Assembly (NCBI GenBank): GCA_021791995.1
Contig: JAJYVN010000149.1
Span: forward strand, 1-7,219
Reading direction: 5' to 3'
DNA length: 7,219 bases
Origin: Bacillota bacterium
GTDB taxonomy: Bacteria; Bacillota; Sulfobacillia; RBS10-35; JAJYVN01
The notes below the pieces were generated by a model that was not told the origin of the DNA, searched no databases, and was given only the letters and a program-made list of their open reading frames with translations. Made by a program: the position numbers and the translations under genes. Positions 1-6,815 of the stretch are shown one piece after another (within the stretch, counting starts at the first letter, position 1; the number at the start of each line of letters is the position of its first letter).

Positions 1-2
1 GA

Positions 3-1841
3 CTGATCAACGTCCCGCGTCCTCGACTCTATGTCGAGGCGACGGCAGGGGACGTCTTCTGGTCCCAACATGCGCTGCCCGGAGCCAAGGAGGAGCCGCT
101 CACGGTTCCTGCGACGGTGTCGGGAGCCTGTGGGGTGCAGCCGACGACGCTGGTGCTCGTTTCCGTGCGGCTTTTGTGCACCGTGCTGCGGACCTTTCCC
201 GGTGTGGTGCGGGGCCTGGTGATTGATAACCCCAACCTTCCGGCGACCATCGACGTCGCGACGACCCTGGCCGGCCAGGATCACGCCATGGTCGTCACCC
301 CTGAGCAGGCGAGCTTCTTCGAGGGTGCCCCGTTTCATCTAAAGGTCCTTGCCAACCTGAACACAGAGAACTGGACCAGCAACATCGAGGCGTACACCTG
401 GGAGTTTGATCACCTGTGGGCTAAGGCGGATCACCGACTCCTTTTCAGCTTGGATCCGACCATCTCTCTCAACCTTCGGGAGTATGCGGCGGCGACGGAC
501 GGCTTCGTGTTCTGGCTCCACCCGTCGGAAAATCCCGACCGCGCGTTGTTGGAGAAGATCCTGGCTGCAGCCGTTCCGGATACCCCGGTGCTGGGGTGGT
601 GGACGAACGAACCGGCGGGTGTGGCATTGGCAAGCCAGTATCAGCATGTTACCGTTGCCACTGATTTCATGGACAATCTCTCCGTCTTTGGAGCCTTTCC
701 ACCGCCGACACAACTCAAGCAGACTGCGCCCGCACCGTTGCCTAAACTGGCCCCGCGCGTCTACTACTCGGTGCAATTCAGTGATGGAGACAACCTGCAA
801 TACATGGAACACCGCCTGCGCCAGATCTGGGAGGATCCCAACCGAGCGACGGTACCCGCTTCGTACACCGTCCAACCCTGGGCCACCGAGATGGCGCCAA
901 CCATCCTGGAGTATTACTACCATACGGCGACCACTGATAATCTGTTTGTGACCGGTCCATCCGGACCTGGTTACTTCTACCCAGAGGACTGGCCGGCGGA
1001 CACACTCGACAATCTCCTCCATCTTGGTGTTGGGCTTCTGAAAACCGACGATATCCCGTTTGTTGAGGTGTGGAATTATGGTGATGCGAATGGGCCGGAG
1101 CTCGCAGACTACGCCACGGTGCTTCATCCAGAGGCCCTTCTGCTGGGCATGGGTGGTAGCGCTGGCGGAATCGCTCCGCTAGACGGTACGCTTGCGATCA
1201 CCAATGTTGGCTTCCCGACAACTGTTGCGCAGGCGGTCTCCCTGCTCCAGCCCCTTGCTGGCAATGCAACCGACCCCACTGGGCCAAACCTTGCTGCCAA
1301 CGTCCAGCCAACCCTGGGCAGTGGGGCGCCTTCCGGGACGACGGTCACCGGGGACCAGGTGCAGTTCCCGGCCGCCGCCTCGACCGTTTCCCCGTCGGGG
1401 GGAGTGGCCTACGACATCCCGATTGCTCATTCTGCCGCCTCCTACATCCTGGAGGCGGATCTCTCAGGCTCCGGCGAGGCGGTCGTTGACGTTTGGAACG
1501 GGCAGCAGAATGAGGACCTTGCCTACGAACTAAGCGCTACACCGCAGCCGTTCACGCTGGATGTGAACGTGCCAGACTCCGCTGGTGCCTTGCAGATCGC
1601 ACTGGTTCCAGAGGGGGGGGCGGCCGCCGTGGTAATGCAACACCTGAGTGTCCAAGTGTTGCAGAGTCCTCCTCTCACGACGCCCCGCTTTGTCAATCTG
1701 TACATTGATGCCTGGGATTTCACGCCTTCGATGGTCGCGCAGGTTGAGGATGCCTTGGGACTGCAATTCCAATTGGTCCGCCTCGACCAGTTAGTTTCCC
1801 TGTGGAGGGAAGAGCAGTCGATCGCGGCGGGGGCTTCCTAA
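3..1841 (+). CDS. GxGYxYP-family protein, putative glycoside hydrolase (5' end outside window)
   Basis: The frame is open from the window's first in-frame codon, and its opening residues (LINVPRPRLYVEA) already match the N-terminal GxGYxYP domain, so the true start lies upstream; internal ATG or GTG codons such as the GTG at 117 are not the start. Next comes a Rossmann-like stretch (FPGVVRGLVIDNP, then IDVATTLAGQDHAMVV). The signature half has YYSVQFSDGDN (762-794) and GPGYFYP (963-983), the motif that names the family. Codons at roughly 1260-1670 encode a Gly/Ala/Val-rich, beta-strand-like segment, and the barrel appears to resume at PRFVNLYIDAWDF (1683 on), ending near LDQLVSLW. Family members are putative carbohydrate-active hydrolases of unknown substrate. 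No signal peptide can be judged because the N-terminus is missing. A run of eight G residues lies at 1613-1620. Codons 100-170 match the family poorly, so a local sequencing error or compensated frameshift there is possible. Family assignment is fairly secure; activity is not. Confidence 0.82.
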   Translation: MINVPRPRLYVEATAGDVFWSQHALPGAKEEPLTVPATVSGACGVQPTTLVLVSVRLLCTVLRTFPGVVRGLVIDNPNLPATIDVATTLAGQDHAMVVTPEQASFFEGAPFHLKVLANLNTENWTSNIEAYTWEFDHLWAKADHRLLFSLDPTISLNLREYAAATDGFVFWLHPSENPDRALLEKILAAAVPDTPVLGWWTNEPAGVALASQYQHVTVATDFMDNLSVFGAFPPPTQLKQTAPAPLPKLAPRVYYSVQFSDGDNLQYMEHRLRQIWEDPNRATVPASYTVQPWATEMAPTILEYYYHTATTDNLFVTGPSGPGYFYPEDWPADTLDNLLHLGVGLLKTDDIPFVEVWNYGDANGPELADYATVLHPEALLLGMGGSAGGIAPLDGTLAITNVGFPTTVAQAVSLLQPLAGNATDPTGPNLAANVQPTLGSGAPSGTTVTGDQVQFPAAASTVSPSGGVAYDIPIAHSAASYILEADLSGSGEAVVDVWNGQQNEDLAYELSATPQPFTLDVNVPDSAGALQIALVPEGGAAAVVMQHLSVQVLQSPPLTTPRFVNLYIDAWDFTPSMVAQVEDALGLQFQLVRLDQLVSLWREEQSIAAGAS

Positions 1842-1904
1842 CCGTGGAGGCGTGTGGGGATTGCGGATGGTGCGGTGCAACCGGTCGAATCCGCCAGCAT
1901 CACC

Positions 1905-1944
1905 CACAGGAACGACTCGGGGGACTCCCTGTGCTTTCTCTTCT
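1905..1944 (+). terminator. Possible terminator of the GxGYxYP gene
   Basis: CACAGG at 1905-1910 pairs with CCTGTG at 1928-1933. A pyrimidine-rich tract (CTTTCTCTTCT, 1934-1944) follows directly. It lies 63 bases after the stop codon of the upstream gene. The stem is short, the loop is 17 bases and the tract is not pure T, so this is only a candidate. Confidence 0.3.
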
Positions 1945-1989
1945 GGCGGGAAGGACGCCGATTGGAACCACCTTAGTGGAAGTTATAGC

Positions 1990-2024
1990 GCGGGCATCGA
2001 AGGACCACTGCTTCGATGCCCCGC
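1990..2024. terminator. Strong hairpin between convergent genes, probable bidirectional terminator
   Basis: GGGCATCGAAG (1992-2002) and CTTCGATGCCC (2011-2021) form a perfect 11-bp stem with an 8-base loop. GC at 1990-1991 and GC at 2023-2024 extend it past one bulged C (2022). It sits between the stop of the plus-strand gene (1841) and the stop of the minus-strand gene (2064), where a shared terminator is expected. Flanking T-runs are weak: GTTTTGG on the plus side starts about ten bases after the stem. A smaller hairpin (CCAC at 1968-1971, GTGG at 1976-1979) lies just to its left. Confidence 0.55.
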
Positions 2025-2063
2025 CTTACTAACGTTTTGGTTCGCTGAGCGGTCAGGCCTTTA

Positions 2064-2753
2064 TTACGCCGGTTGGTTCTGTGCAATGCTGCGCCCGACG
2101 TCCACTTTGTGGGCTGAGAACGCAACCAGCTCGATGCCGGTCCACAGAAACCAGAGCACCAGCGCGAAGTTATCGAGTTGTCCGAATGTTGACACGCCCA
2201 GGATGCCCAGTGCATCGAAAAGCTCGATTAGCCCGACGAGGAGGCTCAGAACCGCCCACGCCTTGGACATCCCGGAGCGTCGCCACGCAGCGACGCCGAG
2301 TGTGACCATCCAATAGCCAACAAAGGTCGTCCCGAGCACGGCGCTCATGGAACTCACCGCTTCGATGCTCCCATAAAAATAGGATGAAAATGAATACTGT
2401 GCGACGGACATCGGCACAACCCAAGCGGCGGTGATGAACTCCAGCGCGCCCGAGGTGAGACCCACGATGCCGAAAACGGTCCCTGCAGCCACCGGTGAGT
2501 CCGCTTCCCCTGTCCGTGTCTGGAGGAGTATAGGGAGGACGCCCACGGAGAGGGCGACGAGCGCCCCGAGTAGCAACTCACTGATGGCGTATGGAAGGTG
2601 TGGATGTGCAGCGCTGTACTCCAGTTGTTGCGTGACGGATTCCGTGGAGAGGTTGGGATATACCACTGTGATTTCGAAGAACGTGACCACAGCACCGACT
2701 GCTGCTACCGCAAGCGCAACCCATCCCGCAACCTTGGCACGTGCCTGTCGCAT
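2064..2753 (-). CDS. Six-helix integral membrane protein of unknown function
   Basis: The predicted product has 229 residues from the ATG at 2753-2751. That start is preferred over an upstream one that would add 46 Arg/Gly/Pro-rich residues, because an AAGGGGTGGG ribosome binding site sits 8 bases before it and the protein then opens with a short basic stretch (MRQARAK) leading into the first helix. Six hydrophobic segments are visible at about residues 8-32, 53-78, 88-112, 132-156, 163-187 and 194-214, with short loops and a polar C-terminus. Acidic residues occur within or beside helices (E27, E59, E105, E177, D180, E208). No catalytic motif is seen. Size and layout recall the DUF4386-type membrane proteins, but this is an impression, not a motif match. 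It is transcribed alone, convergent with the GxGYxYP gene and divergent from the peptidase gene. Confidence is high that it is a gene and low on its role. Confidence 0.8.
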   Translation of the reverse strand: MRQARAKVAGWVALAVAAVGAVVTFFEITVVYPNLSTESVTQQLEYSAAHPHLPYAISELLLGALVALSVGVLPILLQTRTGEADSPVAAGTVFGIVGLTSGALEFITAAWVVPMSVAQYSFSSYFYGSIEAVSSMSAVLGTTFVGYWMVTLGVAAWRRSGMSKAWAVLSLLVGLIELFDALGILGVSTFGQLDNFALVLWFLWTGIELVAFSAHKVDVGRSIAQNQPA

Positions 2754-2757
2754 TGTT

Positions 2758-2767
2758 CCCACCCCTT
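2758..2767 (-). promoter_or_regulatory. Ribosome binding site deciding the start of the membrane protein
   Basis: Read on the minus strand this is AAGGGGTGGG. Its GGGG core ends 8 bases before the ATG at 2753, a normal spacing. The longer in-frame alternative start near 2891 has no comparable site and adds residues with no membrane-protein character. Confidence 0.5.
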
Positions 2768-3197
2768 CGCCGTTGCGGCTGTGATTCGGCAGCGCATCCG
2801 TGGATCCTGCTGGTGGGAAATCCGGCGGAAGGATCCAACGAGAGAGGACGTGGGATGCGCCGTCCGACGTCCCAGAGCCGCGTGCGCGCACCCGGCGGTT
2901 CTCCAGTCCAACGAGCAGCGTGTCGGCGCCTCTTCGGCGTCCTCAATTCGCGCGCGACGGGCGTGGGGACCGCGCATCCGATCTTGATACGTCACAACCG
3001 TGTACGCAAGCTCCGAACCAGATCTGTTGCCCCCGCCTCACCCCTCACACACGTAGGGAGTTGCTTGGCGACGCGCTCGAATCAGCCACTGGCGGACCTG
3101 TCAGCTAGCCGTCAGGAAACCTCCTCGGAGGATGGTATCCTAAGTTGGCTGGGGTCCGTCGCGGTGCGGAACACGAGAAGTGCTACCATGAGGGCGA
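2768..3197. other. Divergent intergenic region, no gene supported
   Basis: This 430-base stretch separates the minus-strand membrane protein from the plus-strand peptidase and must hold promoters for both. Open frames cross it on both strands, but their translations are Arg/Ala/Pro-rich, overlap one another and show no domain, so they are treated as chance frames in GC-rich DNA. No tRNA-like sequence was recognised. A TATCCT at 3136-3141 could be a -10 element for the peptidase, but no good -35 lies 17 bases upstream. The only notable structures are the palindromes at 3097-3132. Confidence 0.5.
3097..3132. promoter_or_regulatory. Two adjacent palindromes, possible operator upstream of the peptidase
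   Basis: Positions 3097-3116 form an imperfect 20-bp palindrome of pattern CCTGnCnGCTAGCnGnCAGG (16 of 20 positions symmetrical). Five bases later, 3122-3132 reads TCCTCGGAGGA, a perfect 5+5 inverted repeat around one G. The second has too small a loop for an RNA hairpin, so a protein-binding site is the likelier reading. They lie 65-100 bases before the peptidase start and just upstream of the possible -10 at 3136. This is inference from symmetry only. Confidence 0.25.
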
Positions 3198-4622
3198 ATG
3201 CGGGGCTCTTTGGAGGGGAAACCACGGGTGGAGCATGCGGTTCTGACCGATGTCGACCATTACTTAACGCAGCGGCGTGTCGCCGGTCTTCGGGGTCTAT
3301 CGGAGTTTCTTGCCATCCCAAGTGTGAGTGCGCTGCCTAACCATCACGAGGATGTGCTGCGCGCGGCGCGTTACCTTGAGGCAGCGTTCTCTGCGATCGG
3401 TCTCGAACGAGTAGAGCTGCGGGAGACCGGGGGGGCCCCGGCGGTATATGGCGAATGGCTGCACGTCGAAGGCGCTCCCACCGCCTTGGTCTATGGGCAC
3501 TACGATGTACAACCTGTGGATCCCGAGGGCCTCTGGACCACCCCGCCCTTTGCGCCGGAGGTGCGTCGGGGGCGCCTGTACGCTCGGGGGGCGGCAGACG
3601 ACAAAGGGCAGGTGTGGATGCACCTGCAGGCGACCGAGGCGCTCATTCGGGCAACGGGAGGCCTTCCTGTAAACCTCAAGTTTCTGATCGAGGGCGAAGA
3701 GGAGATCGGTAGCCTCCATCTCGGGTCGTACGTTGCAGACCACCAAATGGAACTCTCGAGCGACGTTGTCGTCATCTCGGACAGCAGCATGTATGCACCG
3801 GGCCAGCCGACCATCGTCACGGGGCTTCGGGGGTTGTTGGGACTGGAGCTCATCGTGCGCGGTCCCCGTCGCGACCTCCACTCCGGCGAGTACGGGGGAG
3901 CGGTTCAGAATCCGCTCCATGCTTTGGCAGAGCTTGTGGCTGGGCTGCACGACGGCGAGGGTCGGGTGCGTGTCGCTGGTTTCTACGACGATGTGCGGCC
4001 GCTTTCTTCGTCGGAGCGGGCCACGCTGGCTAAGCTACCCCATGACGGAGACCAGTACCTCGCGGAGCTCGGGATCCCTGCGGTCTTTGGCGAGCCCGGG
4101 TACTCCACGGTGGAGCGGTCTGCGGTCCGTCCCACCCTGGAGGTGAACGGACTTTGGGGTGGCTTTCAGGGGGATGGGGCGAAGACGGTCATTCCAGCCG
4201 AGGCCCATGCCAAGATCACCTGTCGCCTGGTTCCCGATCAAGATCCACGGCGGGTCTATGGGGCCGTTCGGCGGCACCTGCAGGAACACTGTCCACCGGG
4301 GGTGCGTTTGGAGATCGTCTCTTCGCACGAGGGCTTTCCCGCGAGCGTGGTTTCGCTCGACTCTCCCTATCTTCAGGCGGCTGCGCGGGCGTTGCACGGT
4401 GTTTTTGGAAAGGATCCGGTCTACAGCCGTATGGGGGGTTCCATCGGCGTTGTACCCGCTTTCCAACAAATCCTTCAGGTTCCCGTTGTCCTGATGGGCT
4501 TTGGGCTTGCGGAAGACTGTATCCACGCCCCCAATGAATCGTTCGACCTCAGCAACTACGACCGAGGCATGCGTGCCATTGCGGCCTATTGGCTGGAGCT
4601 CGGCGCGCTGCGGGCCGGTTGA
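3198..4622 (+). CDS. M20-family metallopeptidase (dipeptidase / ArgE-DapE-CPG2 type)
   Basis: The predicted product has 474 residues, close to the roughly 450-470 typical of this branch. It is a soluble dinuclear-zinc hydrolase expected to cleave short peptides or N-acyl amino acids in the cytoplasm. The full ligand set is visible: H101 in GHYDVQP (catalytic-loop D103), bridging D134 in GAADDKG, general base E168 and ligand E169 in EGEEEIGS, D195 in VISDSS, and H443 in CIHAPNE. DLHSG (226-230) marks the entry to the inserted dimerisation (lid) domain, about residues 215-375, and GGSIGVVP (413-420) lies in the returning catalytic domain. The closest layout is that of carnosinase-like dipeptidases. 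ATG 3198 has GAGG only 4 bases upstream. A GTG at 3228, after GGAGGGG at 3211-3217, would drop ten residues and leave the conserved part intact, so the start is uncertain. The phosphodiester glycosidase gene starts 42 bases after its stop, which suggests an operon. The substrate cannot be read from the sequence. Confidence 0.93.
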   Translation: MRGSLEGKPRVEHAVLTDVDHYLTQRRVAGLRGLSEFLAIPSVSALPNHHEDVLRAARYLEAAFSAIGLERVELRETGGAPAVYGEWLHVEGAPTALVYGHYDVQPVDPEGLWTTPPFAPEVRRGRLYARGAADDKGQVWMHLQATEALIRATGGLPVNLKFLIEGEEEIGSLHLGSYVADHQMELSSDVVVISDSSMYAPGQPTIVTGLRGLLGLELIVRGPRRDLHSGEYGGAVQNPLHALAELVAGLHDGEGRVRVAGFYDDVRPLSSSERATLAKLPHDGDQYLAELGIPAVFGEPGYSTVERSAVRPTLEVNGLWGGFQGDGAKTVIPAEAHAKITCRLVPDQDPRRVYGAVRRHLQEHCPPGVRLEIVSSHEGFPASVVSLDSPYLQAAARALHGVFGKDPVYSRMGGSIGVVPAFQQILQVPVVLMGFGLAEDCIHAPNESFDLSNYDRGMRAIAAYWLELGALRAG

Positions 4623-4652
4623 GTCGCGGGGCCGAATCTGTGCCTCCATGAG

Positions 4653-4660
4653 GGAGGGAG
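4653..4660 (+). promoter_or_regulatory. Ribosome binding site favouring a GTG start
   Basis: GGAGG at 4653-4657 is 7 bases before the GTG at 4665, which is optimal. The in-frame ATG at 4674 would be 16 bases away. The GTG is therefore the better start for the downstream gene. Confidence 0.6.
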
Positions 4661-4664
4661 CGCT

Positions 4665-5600
4665 GTGCGTTGGATGACCCGGGTTGCTGTTTGGTTCGGG
4701 GCCTTTCTGGCGCTGGTCTATGCTACGGTGTGGGCTGTGCCACCACTGCACCAGTTGGCAATTCAGACAGTGATCACGACGCGTCATAGCTACCTTGCGC
4801 GGCTGATCGCGACGCCGAGTGAGTTCAGCTCGGCCCGTGCCAAGTGGCTGTACACCCCCGACATCTCCACAGTGACTCGCACCGATTCATCAAGTTCGGC
4901 TGCCGCGGCGAAACCGCCACTGAGCCTGCAATCCATCAGCGGTTCGACCTATCAAGGATGGGTGCTCCTCGTCCGCAATCCGGCGTGGGTGCACGTCGCG
5001 GTCACCAAGGACCTGGGGGTTTTGGGAGAACAGGTTTCGCAATTTGGGGAACAATGGCATGCGTTGGCGTCCATCAACGGGGGCGGGTTCGTCGATCCGA
5101 ACGGGGAGGGGACCGGGGGATTGCCGGTTGGCGTGACTGCTTCCTTCGGTAAGCTGTCCGACTACCCCGATCTCACAGGCGACTACGTGATCGGGTTCAA
5201 TGAACAAAACCAATTGGAAGTCGGCAAGTGGAACCTGGCAGAAGCGGAAACGCTCGGGTTGCGAGATGCGGTCTCCTTCAAGCCCCTGTTGGTAGTGAAT
5301 GGGCAGCCGCAGATTACGGAGGGCAACGGGGGATGGGGCATCGCGCCCCGGACCGCCATTGGTCAGCGCGCCGACGGAACCGTCATCTTTGTCGTGATCG
5401 ATGGTCGCCAACCGAGTAGCCTCGGGGCCACACTGCTGCAGGTCCAGAACATCATGCTCTCCGAGGGGGCGGTGACTGCTGTCAACCTCGACGGCGGATC
5501 GAGCACGACGCTTTATTACGACGGCAAGGTGATCAATAGTCCCTGCTGCAGCCCACAGGGTCAGCGCTACATTGCGACAGCCTTTGTGGTCGTACCCTGA
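4665..5600 (+). CDS. Membrane-anchored phosphodiester glycosidase (NAGPA-domain) family protein
   Basis: The predicted product has 311 residues. Residues 1-26 form a basic start followed by a hydrophobic segment (about 7-26) without a clear signal-peptidase or lipobox site, so an N-terminal membrane anchor with the rest outside the cell is likely. A Ser/Ala-rich linker (about 73-84) leads to the catalytic domain, about 95-311. Family landmarks are ASINGGGF (135-142), GIAPRTAIG (225-233) with TVIFVVIDGRQ (239-249), and AVNLDGGSSTTLYYDG (272-287). The family includes the human enzyme that uncovers mannose-6-phosphate by removing GlcNAc from a phosphodiester; bacterial members are often annotated as exopolysaccharide-related. 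Its substrate here is probably a sugar-phosphate diester of the envelope, which is inference. CC at 294-295 may form or lose a disulfide. It follows the M20 peptidase by 42 bases with its own strong ribosome binding site, probably in one transcript. Confidence 0.9.
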   Translation: MRWMTRVAVWFGAFLALVYATVWAVPPLHQLAIQTVITTRHSYLARLIATPSEFSSARAKWLYTPDISTVTRTDSSSSAAAAKPPLSLQSISGSTYQGWVLLVRNPAWVHVAVTKDLGVLGEQVSQFGEQWHALASINGGGFVDPNGEGTGGLPVGVTASFGKLSDYPDLTGDYVIGFNEQNQLEVGKWNLAEAETLGLRDAVSFKPLLVVNGQPQITEGNGGWGIAPRTAIGQRADGTVIFVVIDGRQPSSLGATLLQVQNIMLSEGAVTAVNLDGGSSTTLYYDGKVINSPCCSPQGQRYIATAFVVVP

Positions 5601-5625
5601 ATCACGTTCGCCCCCGCGCTGCTTC

Positions 5626-5646
5626 CACCACGGCCCGGGCGTGGTG
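5626..5646 (+). terminator. Hairpin 26 bases after the glycosidase gene, possible terminator
   Basis: CACCACG (5626-5632) and CGTGGTG (5640-5646) form a perfect 7-bp stem with the 7-base loop GCCCGGG. No T-run follows, so it is not a classical intrinsic terminator, though position and stability suit the end of the peptidase-glycosidase transcript. Confidence 0.4.
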
Positions 5647-6103
5647 CCTGACCGTCCGCCGCTCTTCGATTTGACGCGCGGGACATTGTTGCTGACATAA
5701 GAGCTTGCCATTACTCGCTAGAGCTTGGATCATGCGGTCCTGTTACGCGAACGTACGCTCTCGACGGGGCAAGCGGCAAAACGGTGAGTGGTTTCCATCC
5801 GTACGATCTATCGATGGCAAGCGCTCGGGCGACTTGCTCCGATCACTGGTGTGCGGAGTGGGTAGTGTCCGTTCCCCGATCGGGATATTGATGCATTGCT
5901 GCGCTGAATGACCCCCGCTACGGAACGCGGTACGGTTGACGCTAGGGGCTCCTCAGAGAAACAAGAGGAAGCTATTAACGTCCAGCGACAGAAGGATCGC
6001 CTGGTGGCGGCAGCGAGGGACCGTGAATATGCGCTTACGGTGATGGTGACCGAGCGGGCTTCTGGCCTGGAGAAAAAGTGACACGGGCTCCTCGCCTGTT
6101 GCG
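5647..6103. other. Stretch without a supported gene, possible transposon left part
   Basis: No domain was recognised on either strand. A TTG-initiated frame at 5705-5911 encodes 68 residues without recognisable features. A second small frame, ATG 5908 to TGA 6081, encodes 57 residues with a charged, helix-like middle (EKQEEAINVQRQKDR) but has no ribosome binding site; its end (REYALTVMVTE) lies at about the place where a TnpB has the strand preceding RuvC-I, so it might be a frameshifted remnant of the tnpB N-terminal half. Two copies of AGAGCTTG start 20 bases apart (5700 and 5720). The left end of the insertion sequence, if retained, should be in this interval, but it could not be located. 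Confidence 0.4.
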
Positions 6104-6728
6104 GATGTTACCGATGGTGAAATCGACGTGGTTGGGATTGATCCGGGCCTCAAGTCCTTTGCGCTGGCCTCGGATGGATTAAAGTTGGAGTCTCCAAAGC
6201 CTCTGGCCAAGGCGCAGCAGCGATCACGCCACCAGCAACGGCTGCACAGCCATAAGCAGCGTGGCTCATGCAACCGGCGCAACTCTGCGGCTGGACTGGC
6301 GTGAATCAACCGCTATCAGCGCACGGATTTCCTGCACAAAGCCACCACGATGGTGGCGGCCAAGTCAGCCATTGTGATGGAAGACCTCCCCGCGCGTGGC
6401 ATGATCCGTAACCGACACCTTTCGCGGTCCATCGCGGATGCTGGGTGGGGCGAGTTTCGTCGGATGCTAGAGTACAAGACTCAGTGGTATGGGGCTCGGT
6501 TGCTCTTCGCTCCCGCTTTTACCCGTCTACGAAAACCGGTTCGGCCTGCGGCTATGGCAAAGCAGAGATGCCGCTTGGGCAGCGGGTCTTTCGGTGTGAG
6601 GCGTGCGGAGCCGACATGGACCGGGACTTGCGGCGCGGAATCTCACGTTATTTGTCGCCGGGAGTTCCCTGGAGAGTGTGCCGAGACAAGCTCTGCGTGA
6701 CCCGCCGGTGAAAGTCCGGTCAGGGTAG
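6104..6728 (+). pseudogene. tnpB: Decayed C-terminal half of an IS200/IS605-type TnpB
   Basis: TnpB is the RNA-guided RuvC nuclease of IS200/IS605 elements. The remnant opens with RuvC-I (VVGIDPGLKSFALASDG, catalytic Asp codon 6140-6142), then NRYQRTDFLHK, RuvC-II (AIVMEDL, Glu codon 6380-6382), SIADAGWGEFRRMLEYK, FYPSTKT, the zinc ribbon and DRDL of RuvC-III. Three lesions break it. TGA at 6302-6304 stands where Arg (CGA) is expected before INRYQ. One base is missing near 6512-6513, after which FYPSTKT continues in the next frame. Four bases are missing after TTG at 6628-6630: restoring AACG gives the family's DLNAARNL. The tail NLTLFVAGSSLESV then runs to a TAG at 6726-6728. The first zinc-ribbon Cys is also replaced by Gly (GSACG), while CEACG is intact. 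The N-terminal half (about 180 residues in the family) is not recognisable. It cannot make a working nuclease, although its 3' region may still be transcribed. Confidence 0.88.
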
Positions 6729-6739
6729 AGACCAAGGGG

Positions 6740-6815
6740 CCCTGTAGATGACGGCCGTCGAGCGGGGGAAACTCCGGCGACGAAGCGCCGTGACAAAGCC
6801 GCCTAGGGCGGCGAG
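6740..6815 (+). other. Hairpin cluster directly after tnpB, candidate right end / guide-RNA scaffold
   Basis: Three inverted repeats follow each other: the 10-bp palindrome GACGGCCGTC (6750-6759), CGGCG-ACGAAG-CGCCG (6775-6790) and GCCGCC-TAG-GGCGGC (6798-6812). In IS200/IS605 elements the right end carries subterminal hairpins, and the RNA that guides TnpB is made from the tnpB 3' end plus this right end. Position and structure fit that. The exact transposon end and any guide segment cannot be fixed from this sequence alone. Confidence 0.35.

Noticed and set aside
339..1127. Long minus-strand frame opposite the GxGYxYP gene
   Set aside because: It is antisense to a gene with clear family motifs. 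Its own translation shows no domain.
2064..2891. Longer version of the membrane protein starting at 2891
   Set aside because: The extra 46 residues are low-complexity Arg/Gly/Pro sequence. The internal ATG at 2753 has a good ribosome binding site and leads straight into the first membrane helix.
2578..3108. Several overlapping frames on both strands in the divergent intergenic region
   Set aside because: They are mutually overlapping, Arg/Pro-rich, lack convincing ribosome binding sites and encode no recognisable domain.
4890..5711. Minus-strand frame of 273 codons opposite the phosphodiester glycosidase gene
   Set aside because: It is a shadow of a well-supported gene with NAGPA motifs on the other strand.
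5700..5727. AGAGCTTG repeated 20 bases apart, considered as an operator or target-site duplication
   Set aside because: Only two 8-base copies are present with no matching partner at the other end of an element. Chance cannot be excluded.
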